Part shown: piece by piece, positions 1 to 9,620 of the stretch
Layout of the letters: every line of letters starts with the position of its first letter
Position numbering within the stretch: the first letter of the stretch is position 1
Assembly: GCA_016721465.1 (NCBI GenBank)
Contig: JADKIA010000031.1
Location: 186,001-250,000 of the forward strand
DNA length: 64,000 nucleotides
Origin: Ideonella sp.
GTDB taxonomy: Bacteria; Pseudomonadota; Gammaproteobacteria; Burkholderiales; Burkholderiaceae_C
Reading direction: 5' to 3'
The notes under the pieces: model-generated
Seen by the model: the letters and a program-made list of their open reading frames with translations, nothing else
Databases searched by the model: none
What the model was told of the DNA's origin: nothing
Translations under genes and position numbers: made by a program

Positions 1-2
1 TG

Positions 3-2879
3 TACTTCCCGCCGCGGACCGTATCGGTCAACGACGTGATGGCGGAATGCATTGGTGGCACCCTCGGTTTGGTGCTGGTGCCGATGTTCAGGGGCCCCAT
101 CAACCGTGTTCGGGATGGTTGGTTCACGGGCGGCGCGCGGTTCGCCAGTCGCGCGCTCGAGGTCTACGCGGCAGGCTATGTCGCACTGAGCTTCTTTCCA
201 TACGACCTGCTGTTGTCCCGCAGCGAGATCGCCGACAAAGCGGTGTCGAACATGTGGGGCTGGCTGTTTGCGCACGATGAGCGGGGCGTCTTCCTGATCA
301 TCGTCCAGTTGCTGGTTGAACTGGGGCTGGTGGTTCCGCTGGGGGTGCTTTTCGGGCAACTGGCAGCACCGCGGCTCGCCAGCCTGCCTATTGCGGCGGT
401 GCTCGGGGTGCTGCTGGGCCTGTTCATCGAACTCGGACAGTTCTTCGTGGCGTCGGGTGTGAGCCAAGGTGCATCGCTGGCCAGCAGAGGTCTGGGGGTG
501 GCCTTGGGCGTGGTGCTCGCAAGGCATCTGGCGCGGGGCGGCATCGAAGGTCTGCGGCAGCTGGCTCGCCGCTCGGCGTGGATGGTTGTGCCGGCCTACG
601 TCCTGCTGCTGCTGGCCGTGAATGGTTGGTTTCACCGGCCCTGGCATGGGTTGAGCGGCGCTGCCACCGCCTGGGCCGACTTGCGGCTGATGCCCTTCTA
701 CTACCACTACTTCACGACCGAGGCGGCGGCCCTTTACAGCCTGGGCAGTGTGGCCTTGATGTACCTGCCGATCGCGCTGATGGGATGGGTGTTCCGCTTC
801 CGGGTCGCGAGCACGCTGGGCGTGATCGTTGGGGCGGCCGCGGTCGTCGAGACCAGCAAGCTCTTTCTCACCGATCTGCACCCCGATCCGACCAACCTGC
901 TCATCGCCCCGGCCGCTGCTTGGCTGGCTCTGGCTGCGGCTTCGCTGGCGGAGCGCCCCGTTGCACAGCCCGACACCTTGGCCAGCGCTGCGCCGCCGCA
1001 CGACACGGGCCGGCCGCTGGCATGGATCGGCCTTCTGGCAGTTCTGCTCATCGTCGCGCTGTGCACCTGGCAGTTTCCGGCGTTTAGCGTGTTGCTGGGG
1101 GCCTTGCTGGCGGGCTCGGTCGTGGCGGTGTGGGTGACGCCCTTGGCTGCCTTGGCGATCATTCCGGCCGCACTCCCGATGCTGGATTTGGCGCCCTGGA
1201 CTGGCCGCTTCTACTGGGATGAATTCGATCTGCTGCTGGCGGCCTGCCTCGCAGTGGCCTGGTACCGCTTGCGGGAGTCGGCCGACGATCGGTTGGCAAC
1301 GCGGTGGCCGAATCGAGTGTTTGGGCTGGTGGCCGCGAGCCTTGCCATCAGCTCGGTGATGGCGATGCTGCCCTGGCGTGGCCTCGGCGTCGACGATTTC
1401 TACCGCTACGACAGCCCCTTCAACCCCCTGCGCATCGCCAAGGGAGCGGTGTGGGCGTGGATGTTCGTCGCGGTCTACGGCAAGCTGAGTGCAAACGGTG
1501 ATCGACGCGATCGGTTGCTGGGATCGGGCATGCTGGTCGGCCTGGCCTGGACCGTCGCGTTTGTGGCCTGGGAACGCGGCGCGCAATCCGGCTTGTTCGA
1601 CTTTGCTTCGGACTTCCGGGTGAGCGGGCCGTTCTCGCCCATGCACAAAGGTGGCGCATACCTGGAGTGCTACCTGGTGATTGCAGCGGCCTTTGCTCTG
1701 CGCTTGGCACTGGTGGGCGTACAGGCATGGGCTCGGTTTCTGGGCGCGGTGCTGACGCTTGGCGCCGTGTACGCTGTGATGGTCACCTACTCTCGCAACG
1801 GCTATGCCGCACTGTCGGTGACCTTGCTCTTGATTTGGTTCGCGTATCGGCGCCGCCTGGCCGGACGTGGCACAGCCGCCTGGTCTCGCGCAGCGGTGAT
1901 CGTGGGTGTTGTTGCCGTGGTGGCCGCCGTGCTGACCGGATCGTTTGCCCGCGAGCGGCTTGCCGAGAGCGGGCGTGACCTGGGCATCCGGTGGTCGCAT
2001 TGGACCGATGCCTTGTCGATCCGTGACGATGCCTGGCTGGCGCAGCTGTTTGGCGAGGGCCTGGGGCGCTATCCGGAGCGCCATTTCTGGCGCAGCCATG
2101 AACAGGTGCATGCAGCCGCGTACCGCTTGATGCGTGAGGGCAACAACGGCTTCCTTCGGTTGGGCCCAGGCGCGACCTTGTATTTGGACCAGATCATCGA
2201 GGCACCGGTGACCCACTCCATGACACTCTCGGCCGATGCGCGCGCCTCCGCTGCCGGCACGGCATTGGCGGTGTCCGTGTGCAGGAAGTGGTTGCTGACG
2301 TCGCAGGGCTGTGTCCATGCTGGCCTTCCCGTGCGGCAGTCCCAGGGCTGGCAGCACGTCGAAACCTCGATTGACCTCTCCCCGCTGCTTGCCAGCCAGC
2401 GAGGTCTTGTTCCCTTGCCCTTGCCCTTGACGTTGTCGGTGTCCACGCCGCAAGGTCCTGGCACGCTCGACGTCGACAACCTGCAGCTGCAAACGGTTGC
2501 CGGCGCCAACGCAGTGACCAACGGATCGTTCGAATCGGGCATGGATCGGTGGTTCTTCACGACCGACGTCGATCCGCCTTGGCACATCCACAGCCTCCCG
2601 CTGACGGTGCTGTTCGAGCTGGGTTGGTTTGGTGCAATCGCTTGGACGGTGTGGCTGGGCCTCGCTGTGGTCACGGGGTGGCTTCGTCTGCGCGAGGGAA
2701 ACCTTGCGTCGTCGGTTGCGTGGCCGGCGTTGATCGGGATGCTCGTTTGCGGCTCGGTCAACTCACTGATCGATGCGCCGCGCTTTGTGTGGCTCCTGGT
2801 GGTGTTGTCTTGGCTGGCCATGGGCGCTGATCTGTCGGCGGGCAAGCGTTCCGCGGGCACATCGCCGTCAACACGGTGA
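3..2879 (+). CDS. VanZ / O-antigen ligase-like membrane protein, 5' end outside window
   Basis: The reading frame is open back to base 3, and the residues before the first possible start (GTG at 36) still look like VanZ, with a PPRTVSVNDV stretch. The gene therefore begins upstream of the window; 958 residues are visible. The N-terminal third is hydrophobic with two VanZ-like blocks. Residues about 340-660 have many membrane segments in the style of O-antigen ligase/polymerase (Wzy_C). A polar region at about 690-840 contains a beta-rich stretch ending near TNGSFESGMDRW, which resembles a carbohydrate-binding fold placed in a periplasmic loop. Last come membrane segments at about 870-940. Such proteins join or transfer polysaccharide repeat units at the periplasmic face. 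Its exosortase-type neighbours suggest exopolysaccharide polymerisation or surface-protein glycosylation. The fold assignment is inferred from sequence style. Confidence 0.75.
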   Translation, partial: YFPPRTVSVNDVMAECIGGTLGLVLVPMFRGPINRVRDGWFTGGARFASRALEVYAAGYVALSFFPYDLLLSRSEIADKAVSNMWGWLFAHDERGVFLIIVQLLVELGLVVPLGVLFGQLAAPRLASLPIAAVLGVLLGLFIELGQFFVASGVSQGASLASRGLGVALGVVLARHLARGGIEGLRQLARRSAWMVVPAYVLLLLAVNGWFHRPWHGLSGAATAWADLRLMPFYYHYFTTEAAALYSLGSVALMYLPIALMGWVFRFRVASTLGVIVGAAAVVETSKLFLTDLHPDPTNLLIAPAAAWLALAAASLAERPVAQPDTLASAAPPHDTGRPLAWIGLLAVLLIVALCTWQFPAFSVLLGALLAGSVVAVWVTPLAALAIIPAALPMLDLAPWTGRFYWDEFDLLLAACLAVAWYRLRESADDRLATRWPNRVFGLVAASLAISSVMAMLPWRGLGVDDFYRYDSPFNPLRIAKGAVWAWMFVAVYGKLSANGDRRDRLLGSGMLVGLAWTVAFVAWERGAQSGLFDFASDFRVSGPFSPMHKGGAYLECYLVIAAAFALRLALVGVQAWARFLGAVLTLGAVYAVMVTYSRNGYAALSVTLLLIWFAYRRRLAGRGTAAWSRAAVIVGVVAVVAAVLTGSFARERLAESGRDLGIRWSHWTDALSIRDDAWLAQLFGEGLGRYPERHFWRSHEQVHAAAYRLMREGNNGFLRLGPGATLYLDQIIEAPVTHSMTLSADARASAAGTALAVSVCRKWLLTSQGCVHAGLPVRQSQGWQHVETSIDLSPLLASQRGLVPLPLPLTLSVSTPQGPGTLDVDNLQLQTVAGANAVTNGSFESGMDRWFFTTDVDPPWHIHSLPLTVLFELGWFGAIAWTVWLGLAVVTGWLRLREGNLASSVAWPALIGMLVCGSVNSLIDAPRFVWLLVVLSWLAMGADLSAGKRSAGTSPSTR

Positions 2880-3112
2880 CGGCTGAGACATCCGTCTCAA
2901 AGGCGATCGGATGCTGCACAAGGCTCATGACCGCGCTCCCTACAATGCATCCAGAGGCTGATCGCGGTGCGTGCCGTAGCCTTCGAAATAGCCGATGTGT
3001 CGTGCGTGTGCGGTGTCCAACGATGAGCCCGGCAACGTTCTCCAAAAAAGCGTGAAATGCTCATGGGACACAACGTTCACTTGTGCGCTGGACGGCGCAC
3101 CGATACACCACC

Positions 3113-4707
3113 ATGCCTGAATCCACACTGCTTCATCTGCTGAGCGCGAACGCGGCGAGCCGGACACCTGATGCGCCGGCCCTGACTGCGCAGGCGGCAA
3201 CCTTGAGTTACGCCGAACTCGATGCCGCTGTGAAAGCCTTCGCTTCAGGTTTGATGGGGTTGGACTTGCGGCGAGGTGAGCGTGTCGGCATCTACCTCGA
3301 GAAACGGTTCGAGACTGTGATCGCCAGCTTTGGGGCGCCGGCGGCGGGCGGCGTGTTCGTGCCGATGAACCCGCTGCTCAAGCCTGAGCAGGTGGCCTTC
3401 ATCGCGCAAGACTGTGAAGTTCGTGTTCTGGTGACATCGCCAGAGCGCTTGGCCCAACTCGCGCCGAGCCTGGCGTTGTGCCCGGCCTTGCGCCAGGTCG
3501 TGCTGACCAGCGCGCCCATCGAGGCAGTGGGTTTGCCCGGTGTGTTGACGTTCTCGGCTGGGCCGATCTGCTGGCTGCGCCAACTCGGCCGGGCCACCGC
3601 GTCATCGACACCGACGTCTGTGCCATCCTTTACACCTCCGGCTCCACGGGCAGGCCCAAGGGCGTGGTGCTGTCCCACCGCAACATGGTGGCTGGCGCGA
3701 AGAGCGTCGCCTCCTATCTGGAAAACCGGCCATCCGACACCTTGCTCGCGGCGCTGCCGCTGTCCTTCGATGCTGGTTTCAGCCAGCTCACCACGGCGTT
3801 CCACAGCGGTGCGCGCGTGGTGCTGCTGAACTACCTGATGCCCCGCGATGTGCTCAAGGCCATGGAGCGTGAGAAGGTCACCGGCCTCACGGCCGTGCCG
3901 CCGCTGTACATCCAGCTGTCTGCGTTGGAATGGCCCGCGTCGATCAACGACAACTTGCGCTACTTCGCCAACACCGGTGGGCGCATGCCGCGCGAGACCT
4001 TGACGCTGCTGCGCCAGCGCGTACCCGAGGCCAAGCCCTTCCTCATGTATGGGTTGACCGAGGCCTTCCGCTCGACCTACCTGCCGCCGGAGGAGGTGGA
4101 CCGCCGGCCCGATTCCATCGGCAAGGCCATCCCCAACGCCGAAATCTTGGTGCTGCGTGAAGACGGCACACCGTGTGCCGTGGACGAGCCCGGTGAACTG
4201 GTGCACCGTGGCGCTTTGGTCGGCCTGGGCTACTGGAACGACGCCGAGAAGACGGCCGAGCGCTACAAGCTGTTGCCGGGGCGCGAACCTGGTTTGATGC
4301 TGCCCGAATATGCGGTGTTCTCGGGCGACAACGTTCGCCGTGATGCAGAAGGCTTCCTCTATTTCATTGGTCGACGCGACGAGATGATGAAGACCTCGGG
4401 CTACCGCGTGAGCCCCACCGAGGTGGAAGAGATCCTGTATGCCACCAAACTGGTGGGTGAGTGCGTGGCCTTTGGCGTGGACCACACCACGCTGGGCCAG
4501 GTGATACAGGTGATCGCCACAGCGCCGGACGGCTCTGCTGCGCTGGATCTGCCCGCGCTGCTGGCCCAATGCAAGGCGCACATGCCCGCCTACATGGTGC
4601 CCGCCGGCATCGAGCCGATGGCCGGGCCCTTGCCTCGCAATCCCAACGGCAAGATCGATCGCAAGCTGCTGTCGACTCAGTGGGTCGAGCGCCGTGACGC
4701 GGCCTGA
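3113..4707 (+). pseudogene. acyl-CoA ligase (AMP-forming), exosortase A system-associated, frameshifted
   Basis: The N-terminal part reads in one frame from ATG 3113 (MPESTLLHLL) to about base 3555. The rest, including the AMP-binding signature YTSGSTGRPKG and the C-terminal GKIDRK lysine motif, reads in another frame to the stop at 4707. One missing base near 3550-3562 would restore a single protein of about 530 residues, the normal length for this family (TIGR03098 type). Members activate an acyl or amino acid group as an adenylate and accompany the PLP decarboxylase found here at 8260. No Shine-Dalgarno is obvious before 3113; a GTG at 3083 is an alternative. The lesion could be a real inactivating mutation or a sequencing error. 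Both halves remain well conserved, which favours a recent lesion or an error. Confidence 0.8.
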
Positions 4708-4749
4708 TGGCGCTGGCGCACGCGCCTTGAGTTGCCGGTGCGCTTGTGA

Positions 4750-5763
4750 TCAGGCGCGGTAGTAGCCGCGATACCACCGCACGAACCGTTCCACGCCTTC
4801 TTCGATGGGCATGGCGGGCTTGAAGCCGGTCCAGCGCTCCAGCTCGGATACATCGGCGAAGGTGGCCGGCACGTCGCCGGGCTGCATGTCCATCAGTTGC
4901 TTGATGGCCGTCTTGCCCACCGCCTTCTCGATGGCCTCGATGAAGGCGATCAGCTCCACCGGCCGGTTGTTGCCGATGTTGAAGAGGCGGTAGGGCGCCT
5001 GGCTGCGACCCGGGTCTGGTTGTGCGGGCTGATGATCGAGGTTGGCCGCGGGAGGGCGGTCGAACACGGCCAAGACACCGGCCGCGATGTCGTCGATGTA
5101 GGTGAAGTCACGGACCATCTTGCCGTGGTTGAACACCTGGATCGGCTCGCCCGCGATGATCGATTTGGTGAACATGAACAGCGCCATGTCAGGCCGGCCC
5201 CAGGGCCCGTAAACGGTGAAGAAGCGCAGCCCCGTGGTGGGCACCCGGAACAGATGGCTGTAGGTGTGCGCCATCAACTCGTTGGACTTCTTGGTGGCCG
5301 CATACAGGCTCACCGGGTGGTCCACGCTGTGAGTCTCGGAGAACGGCATCTGCGTATTGCCGCCATACACGCTGGAGCTGGACGCGTAGACCAGGTGCCG
5401 GATCTGCCCCTGCCGCCGACGGCAGCCTTCCAGGACGTTGAGGAAACCCACCACATTGCTTTCGATGTAAGCGTGCGGGTTGGTCAGTGAGTAGCGCACG
5501 CCGGCCTGGGCCGCGAGGTGAATCACCGAATCGAAGACATGCCGGTCGAACAGTGCGGCCATGCCGTCACGGTCGGCCACGTCCAGGCGCTCGAACGAGA
5601 AGCCGGGCCGGCTGGTGAGCCGCGCCAGGCGGTCGAGCTTGAGCTGCGGGTCGTAGTAGTCGTTGAGGTTGTCGATGCCGACGACCTTCTCGCCGCGATC
5701 GAGCAGCAACTGGGCGACGTGCAGTCCGATGAAGCCGGCGGCACCGGTGAGCAGGATGGTCAT
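4750..5763 (-). CDS. NAD-dependent epimerase, UDP-glucuronate 4-epimerase type
   Basis: 337 residues, extended short-chain dehydrogenase fold. The protein begins MTILLTGAAGFIG, carrying the TGxxGxxG dinucleotide-binding motif. I chose this start because the 60 residues before it in the open frame have no homology character. The catalytic YxxxK appears as YAATK, followed by the NE pair typical of UDP-glucuronate 4-epimerases (CapI/LspL). The likely reaction is interconversion of UDP-glucuronate and UDP-galacturonate. The divergently placed UDP-glucose dehydrogenase would supply its substrate, so the two genes form a nucleotide-sugar branch for the exopolysaccharide. UDP-glucose 4-epimerase activity is a less likely alternative. 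Confidence 0.88.
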   Translation of the reverse strand: MTILLTGAAGFIGLHVAQLLLDRGEKVVGIDNLNDYYDPQLKLDRLARLTSRPGFSFERLDVADRDGMAALFDRHVFDSVIHLAAQAGVRYSLTNPHAYIESNVVGFLNVLEGCRRRQGQIRHLVYASSSSVYGGNTQMPFSETHSVDHPVSLYAATKKSNELMAHTYSHLFRVPTTGLRFFTVYGPWGRPDMALFMFTKSIIAGEPIQVFNHGKMVRDFTYIDDIAAGVLAVFDRPPAANLDHQPAQPDPGRSQAPYRLFNIGNNRPVELIAFIEAIEKAVGKTAIKQLMDMQPGDVPATFADVSELERWTGFKPAMPIEEGVERFVRWYRGYYRA

Positions 5764-5963
5764 TGGGGTGTTGTGCGTCCGGCCAAACGGCCGCGGGCCG
5801 CTCCTGTGGGATGATGATTCTGGCGGGCGGCGGGCGGTCTGCCGCGGCCAAAAGCGTGGCATGCACCACAGACACCCGTCATGCAGTGCAGCCACTGCGC
5901 GTTCGGCGTGCAGAATCCAAGCGCTCGGGGCGGCTGCCGCCAACGAGACTCCTGATGGGTCGC

Positions 5964-7295
5964 ATGAAGATCACCGTTGTTGGCGCGGGCTATGTAGGGT
6001 TGGTGACCGGCGCTTGCCTGGCTGAGATGGGCAACCATGTGATGTGCCTGGATGTCGATCAGCGCAAGATCGAGGGTCTGCGTGCGGGCAACCTGTCCTT
6101 GCACGAGCCCGGCCTTGCCGAGATCATCCAGCGCAATGCGGACGCGGGCCGCTTGCAGTTCACCACCGATGCGGCCGCTGCGGTGGGGCACGGCACGCTG
6201 CAATTCATCGGCGTGGGCACGCCGCCCGACGATGATGGCTCGGCCGACCTGGGGCACGTGCTGGCCGCTGCAGCCAACATTGGCCGGCACATGACCGTCT
6301 ACAAGGTGATCGTGGACAAGAGCACCGTGCCCGTGGGCACGGCGGACAAGGTGCGCGCCGTCATCGCCGACTGCCTGCGCGACCGCGGCATCGCGGTGGA
6401 CTATGCGGTGGTGAGCAACCCCGAGTTCCTGAAGGAAGGCGCGGCGGTGGACGACTTCATGCGCCCGGACCGCATCATTGTTGGCGCCGACGATGAGCGG
6501 GCCACGCAGCTGATGCGCGCCGTGTACGCGCCCTTCATGCGCAACCACGACAAGCTGGTGCTGATGGATGTGCGCAGTGCCGAATTCACCAAGTACGCGG
6601 CCAATGCCATGCTGGCCACGCGCATCAGCTTCATGAACGAGTTGGCCTTGCTGGCCGACAAGGTGGGTGCCGACATCGAGTGGGTGCGCCGCGGCATTGG
6701 CAGCGATCCGCGCATTGGCACTCAGTTCCTGTATGCCGGCACGGGCTATGGCGGCTCATGCTTCCCGAAGGACGTGAAGGCGCTGGTGCACACCGGCGAG
6801 ATCAATGGCGTGAGCCTGGGTGTGCTGCGCGCAGTGGAGGCCGCCAACGAGCGACAGAAGACAGTACTGGTGGACCGCGCGGTAGCGCGCTTTGGCGAAG
6901 ACCTGAGCGGCCGCGTCTTCGCGCTGTGGGGCCTGGCCTTCAAGCCCAACACCGACGACATGCGCGAAGCGCCCAGCCGCGTGATCATTGAAGAACTCAC
7001 CCGGCGCGGCGCCAGTGTGCGCGTGTATGACCCCGTGGCGATGGACGAAGCCCGCCGGGTGCTGAACAACCTGCCCGGCATCACCTTTGTGGCCAATCAG
7101 TCCGCTGCGCTCGAAGGCGCCGATGCTCTGCTCGTCGTGACGGAGTGGAAAGAATTTCGCAACCCCGACTTCGACTTCATCAAGGCCACCTTGAGGCAGC
7201 CAGTGATACTCGACGGGCGCAACCTTTACGACCCTGCCTTGATGCGCAGCTTTGGCATCGACTATGCCGGCATCGGACGCGGCACGAGCCACTGA
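5964..7295 (+). CDS. ugd: UDP-glucose 6-dehydrogenase
   Basis: 443 residues, matching the usual family length. It oxidises UDP-glucose to UDP-glucuronate with two NAD+. The N-terminus MKITVVGAGYVG is the NAD-binding loop. The catalytic cysteine is Cys266, within GGSCFPKD. The C-terminal UDP-binding domain contains GLAFKPNTDDMREAPS. An ATG nine bases upstream (5955) would add three residues; 5964 gives the canonical start. The gene is followed 21 bases later by galU, which makes UDP-glucose, so substrate supply and oxidation are adjacent and probably co-transcribed. Confidence 0.95.
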   Translation: MKITVVGAGYVGLVTGACLAEMGNHVMCLDVDQRKIEGLRAGNLSLHEPGLAEIIQRNADAGRLQFTTDAAAAVGHGTLQFIGVGTPPDDDGSADLGHVLAAAANIGRHMTVYKVIVDKSTVPVGTADKVRAVIADCLRDRGIAVDYAVVSNPEFLKEGAAVDDFMRPDRIIVGADDERATQLMRAVYAPFMRNHDKLVLMDVRSAEFTKYAANAMLATRISFMNELALLADKVGADIEWVRRGIGSDPRIGTQFLYAGTGYGGSCFPKDVKALVHTGEINGVSLGVLRAVEAANERQKTVLVDRAVARFGEDLSGRVFALWGLAFKPNTDDMREAPSRVIIEELTRRGASVRVYDPVAMDEARRVLNNLPGITFVANQSAALEGADALLVVTEWKEFRNPDFDFIKATLRQPVILDGRNLYDPALMRSFGIDYAGIGRGTSH

Positions 7296-7316
7296 TCATT
7301 GTTCCGAGGCACATTC

Positions 7317-8195
7317 ATGCTGATCAAGAAAGCCATCTTTCCCGTCGCCGGCCTGGGCACGCGCTTCCTGCCCGCCACCAAGGCGCAGCCAAAGGAAATG
7401 CTGCCCGTGGTGGACAAGCCACTGATCCAGTACGCCGTGGAAGAAGCCTATGCCGCCGGTGTGCGCGAAATGATCTTCGTGACCGGGCGCCACAAGCGGC
7501 CCATCGAAGACCACTTCGACATGACCTACGAGCTGGAGGTGGCGCTCGAACAAGCCGGCAAGCAAGAACTGCTGGACGTGGTGCGCAAGGTCAAGCCAGA
7601 CGACATGGAATGCATCTACGTGCGGCAGGCCCAGGCGCTGGGTCTCGGTCATGCGGTCTTGTGCGCCCAACGGCTGATCGGCAACGAGCCCTTTGCGGTC
7701 TTGCTGGCCGATGATCTGATGGTGGGCAAGCCGCCCGTGCTGGCGCAGATGGTGGAGCAGTTTGCCGAGTGGCGCGCGTCCATCCTGGCCGTGCAGGAGG
7801 TGCCCGCCGAGCACACGCGCCGCTACGGCATCGTGGCCGGCACGCCGGTGAGCGACCGCATGATCGACGTGCAGCGCATTGTGGAGAAACCCGACCCGGC
7901 CGAGGCACCTTCGCGTCTGGGTGTGGCGGGCCGGTACATCCTCACACCCGGCGTGTTGCACGAGATCGCCACCCAACCGCGCGGCGTGGGCGGCGAGATC
8001 CAACTCACCGATGGCATCGCCTCACTGCTGCGTCGCGAAAAGGTGTTTGCCTACCGCTATGAAGGCACGCGCTATGACTGTGGCAGCAAGGAAGGGTTCT
8101 TGCAGGCCAACGTCGAGCTGGCGCTGGATCACCCCACGCTTGGACCGGGATTCCGTGCATATCTACAGGATCTGGCCAAGGCACGGGCGTTCTAG
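7317..8195 (+). CDS. galU: UTP--glucose-1-phosphate uridylyltransferase
   Basis: 292 residues, cytoplasmic. It makes UDP-glucose from UTP and glucose-1-phosphate. The nucleotide-binding signature GLGTRFLPATKAQPKEML lies near the N-terminus, followed by VDKPLIQYAVEEA, both diagnostic of the GalU family. The start is ATG 7317, with GAGG about eight bases upstream. It sits 21 bases after ugd and upstream of the exosortase-associated decarboxylase, consistent with sugar-nucleotide supply for exopolysaccharide. It may also be the only galU and therefore serve lipopolysaccharide synthesis; the window cannot decide that. Confidence 0.95.
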   Translation: MLIKKAIFPVAGLGTRFLPATKAQPKEMLPVVDKPLIQYAVEEAYAAGVREMIFVTGRHKRPIEDHFDMTYELEVALEQAGKQELLDVVRKVKPDDMECIYVRQAQALGLGHAVLCAQRLIGNEPFAVLLADDLMVGKPPVLAQMVEQFAEWRASILAVQEVPAEHTRRYGIVAGTPVSDRMIDVQRIVEKPDPAEAPSRLGVAGRYILTPGVLHEIATQPRGVGGEIQLTDGIASLLRREKVFAYRYEGTRYDCGSKEGFLQANVELALDHPTLGPGFRAYLQDLAKARAF

Positions 8196-8259
8196 CTTGG
8201 TCTGCGCCCATTGATTGAGGATCCCCATATTGACTACCACCGCATCAACTGGCGACCCA

Positions 8260-9513
8260 ATGCGCGCGGAGGCGCCTGCGGCTCGATCTGTGCCCCGGCA
8301 CGCAGAGATGAGCCAGTTCCCCGTGGTGGACGGTGAGCTCATCGTGGGCGGCATGCCCTTGTCCAGGCTCGCGGCTCGTGTGGGCCAGACGCCTTTCTAC
8401 GCCTACGACCGAAATCTGCTGACGCGCAGGGTGAGCGATCTGCGCACGGCGTTGCCGGCCGGCATCGAGCTGCACTACGCGATGAAGGCCAACCCGATGC
8501 CGGCCGTGGTGGCGCACATGGCCAGGCTGGTGGACGGCATCGACGTGGCCTCGGCTGGCGAGTTGAAGGTGGCGCTGGATGCAGGCGCCGACCCTGCCGA
8601 CGTGAGCTTTGCGGGGCCGGGCAAGCGCGATGTCGAGTTGCAGCAGGCCGTGGCCTCCGGTGTGCTCGTCAACCTGGAATCGCTGCGCGAGGTGGATGTG
8701 CTGGCGCAGGCCTCGGCCAAACTGGGCCTGCCCGCCCGTGTGGCGGTGCGTGTGAATCCTGACTTCGAGCTCAAGGGCTCGGGCATGAAGATGGGCGGCG
8801 GCCCCAAGCAGTTTGGTGTGGACGTGGAGGTGGTGCCGACGCTGATGGCGCGCATCGCCGCAGCGGGCCTGGCCTTCGAGGGCTTCCACCTCTTTGCGGG
8901 CTCACAGAACCTGCGCGCCGATTCGATCTGCGAGGCGCAGGCCAAGTCCTATGAGCTGGCCTTGCGCTTGGCCGAGGGCGCGCCCGGGCTTGTGCGCTTT
9001 CTCAACTTGGGCGGCGGCTTCGGCATTCCGTACTTCCCGGGTGAGCAACGCCTTGATCTGGTGCCAATCGGCGAGAACCTGAGCATCATTCAGGCACGGG
9101 CGGCGAAGGACATGCCACAGGCGTCCATCGTCATCGAGTTGGGGCGCTACTTCGTCGGCGAGGCGGGCGTGTATGTGGCGCGCGTGGTGGATCGCAAGGT
9201 CTCGCGTGGGCAGGTCTTTCTGGTAGCCGATGGCGGCTTGCACCACCATCTCGCGGCGTCTGGCAATTTCGGTCAGGTGGTGCGCAAGAACTACCCGGTG
9301 ACGATCGGCAACAAGGCTGCATCGGCAAAGCGCGAAACGGCTTCGGTGGTGGGGCCGCTGTGCACGCCGCTGGACCTGCTTGCGGACCGCATGGACCTGC
9401 CGGCGGCCGACGTGGGTGACTTGGTGGTGGTGTTCCAGTCCGGTGCCTACGGCGCCAGTGCCAGCCCGCAAAACTTCCTGGGGCACCCGGCGTGCGTTGA
9501 AGTGTTGGTCTAG
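8260..9513 (+). CDS. pyridoxal-dependent decarboxylase, exosortase A system-associated
   Basis: 417 residues, fold type III PLP decarboxylase related to diaminopimelate decarboxylase (LysA). Lys76 in HYAMKANP is the PLP-binding lysine, and LGGGFGIPY is the phosphate-binding glycine loop. The GPLCTPLD segment supplies the active-site cysteine. The order of motifs and the PFYAYDR start fit the TIGR03099 family, which occurs with acyl-CoA ligase and exosortase A genes. Its true substrate is unknown. The start is uncertain: TTG 8230 has GAGGA nine bases upstream, ATG 8260 gives the usual length, and ATG 8308 gives the shortest conserved form. Its partner ligase (3113-4707) is frameshifted in this sequence. 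Confidence 0.88.
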   Translation: MRAEAPAARSVPRHAEMSQFPVVDGELIVGGMPLSRLAARVGQTPFYAYDRNLLTRRVSDLRTALPAGIELHYAMKANPMPAVVAHMARLVDGIDVASAGELKVALDAGADPADVSFAGPGKRDVELQQAVASGVLVNLESLREVDVLAQASAKLGLPARVAVRVNPDFELKGSGMKMGGGPKQFGVDVEVVPTLMARIAAAGLAFEGFHLFAGSQNLRADSICEAQAKSYELALRLAEGAPGLVRFLNLGGGFGIPYFPGEQRLDLVPIGENLSIIQARAAKDMPQASIVIELGRYFVGEAGVYVARVVDRKVSRGQVFLVADGGLHHHLAASGNFGQVVRKNYPVTIGNKAASAKRETASVVGPLCTPLDLLADRMDLPAADVGDLVVVFQSGAYGASASPQNFLGHPACVEVLV

Positions 9514-9620
9514 CATGGTGCCTCTGGCGAGCGCGGCTAAGTGGCCAGGCCAAGACACAGTACATCGGCAATGAGCTGAGCCTTTGCGCCGGATCGAGTG
9601 TGAATCTTGAGTATTGGTCG

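Noticed and set aside
3292..4581. Open frame of 429 codons on the minus strand
   Set aside because: It is antisense to the acyl-CoA ligase and shows the His/Gln/Arg-rich composition typical of high-GC shadow frames; no domain is visible.
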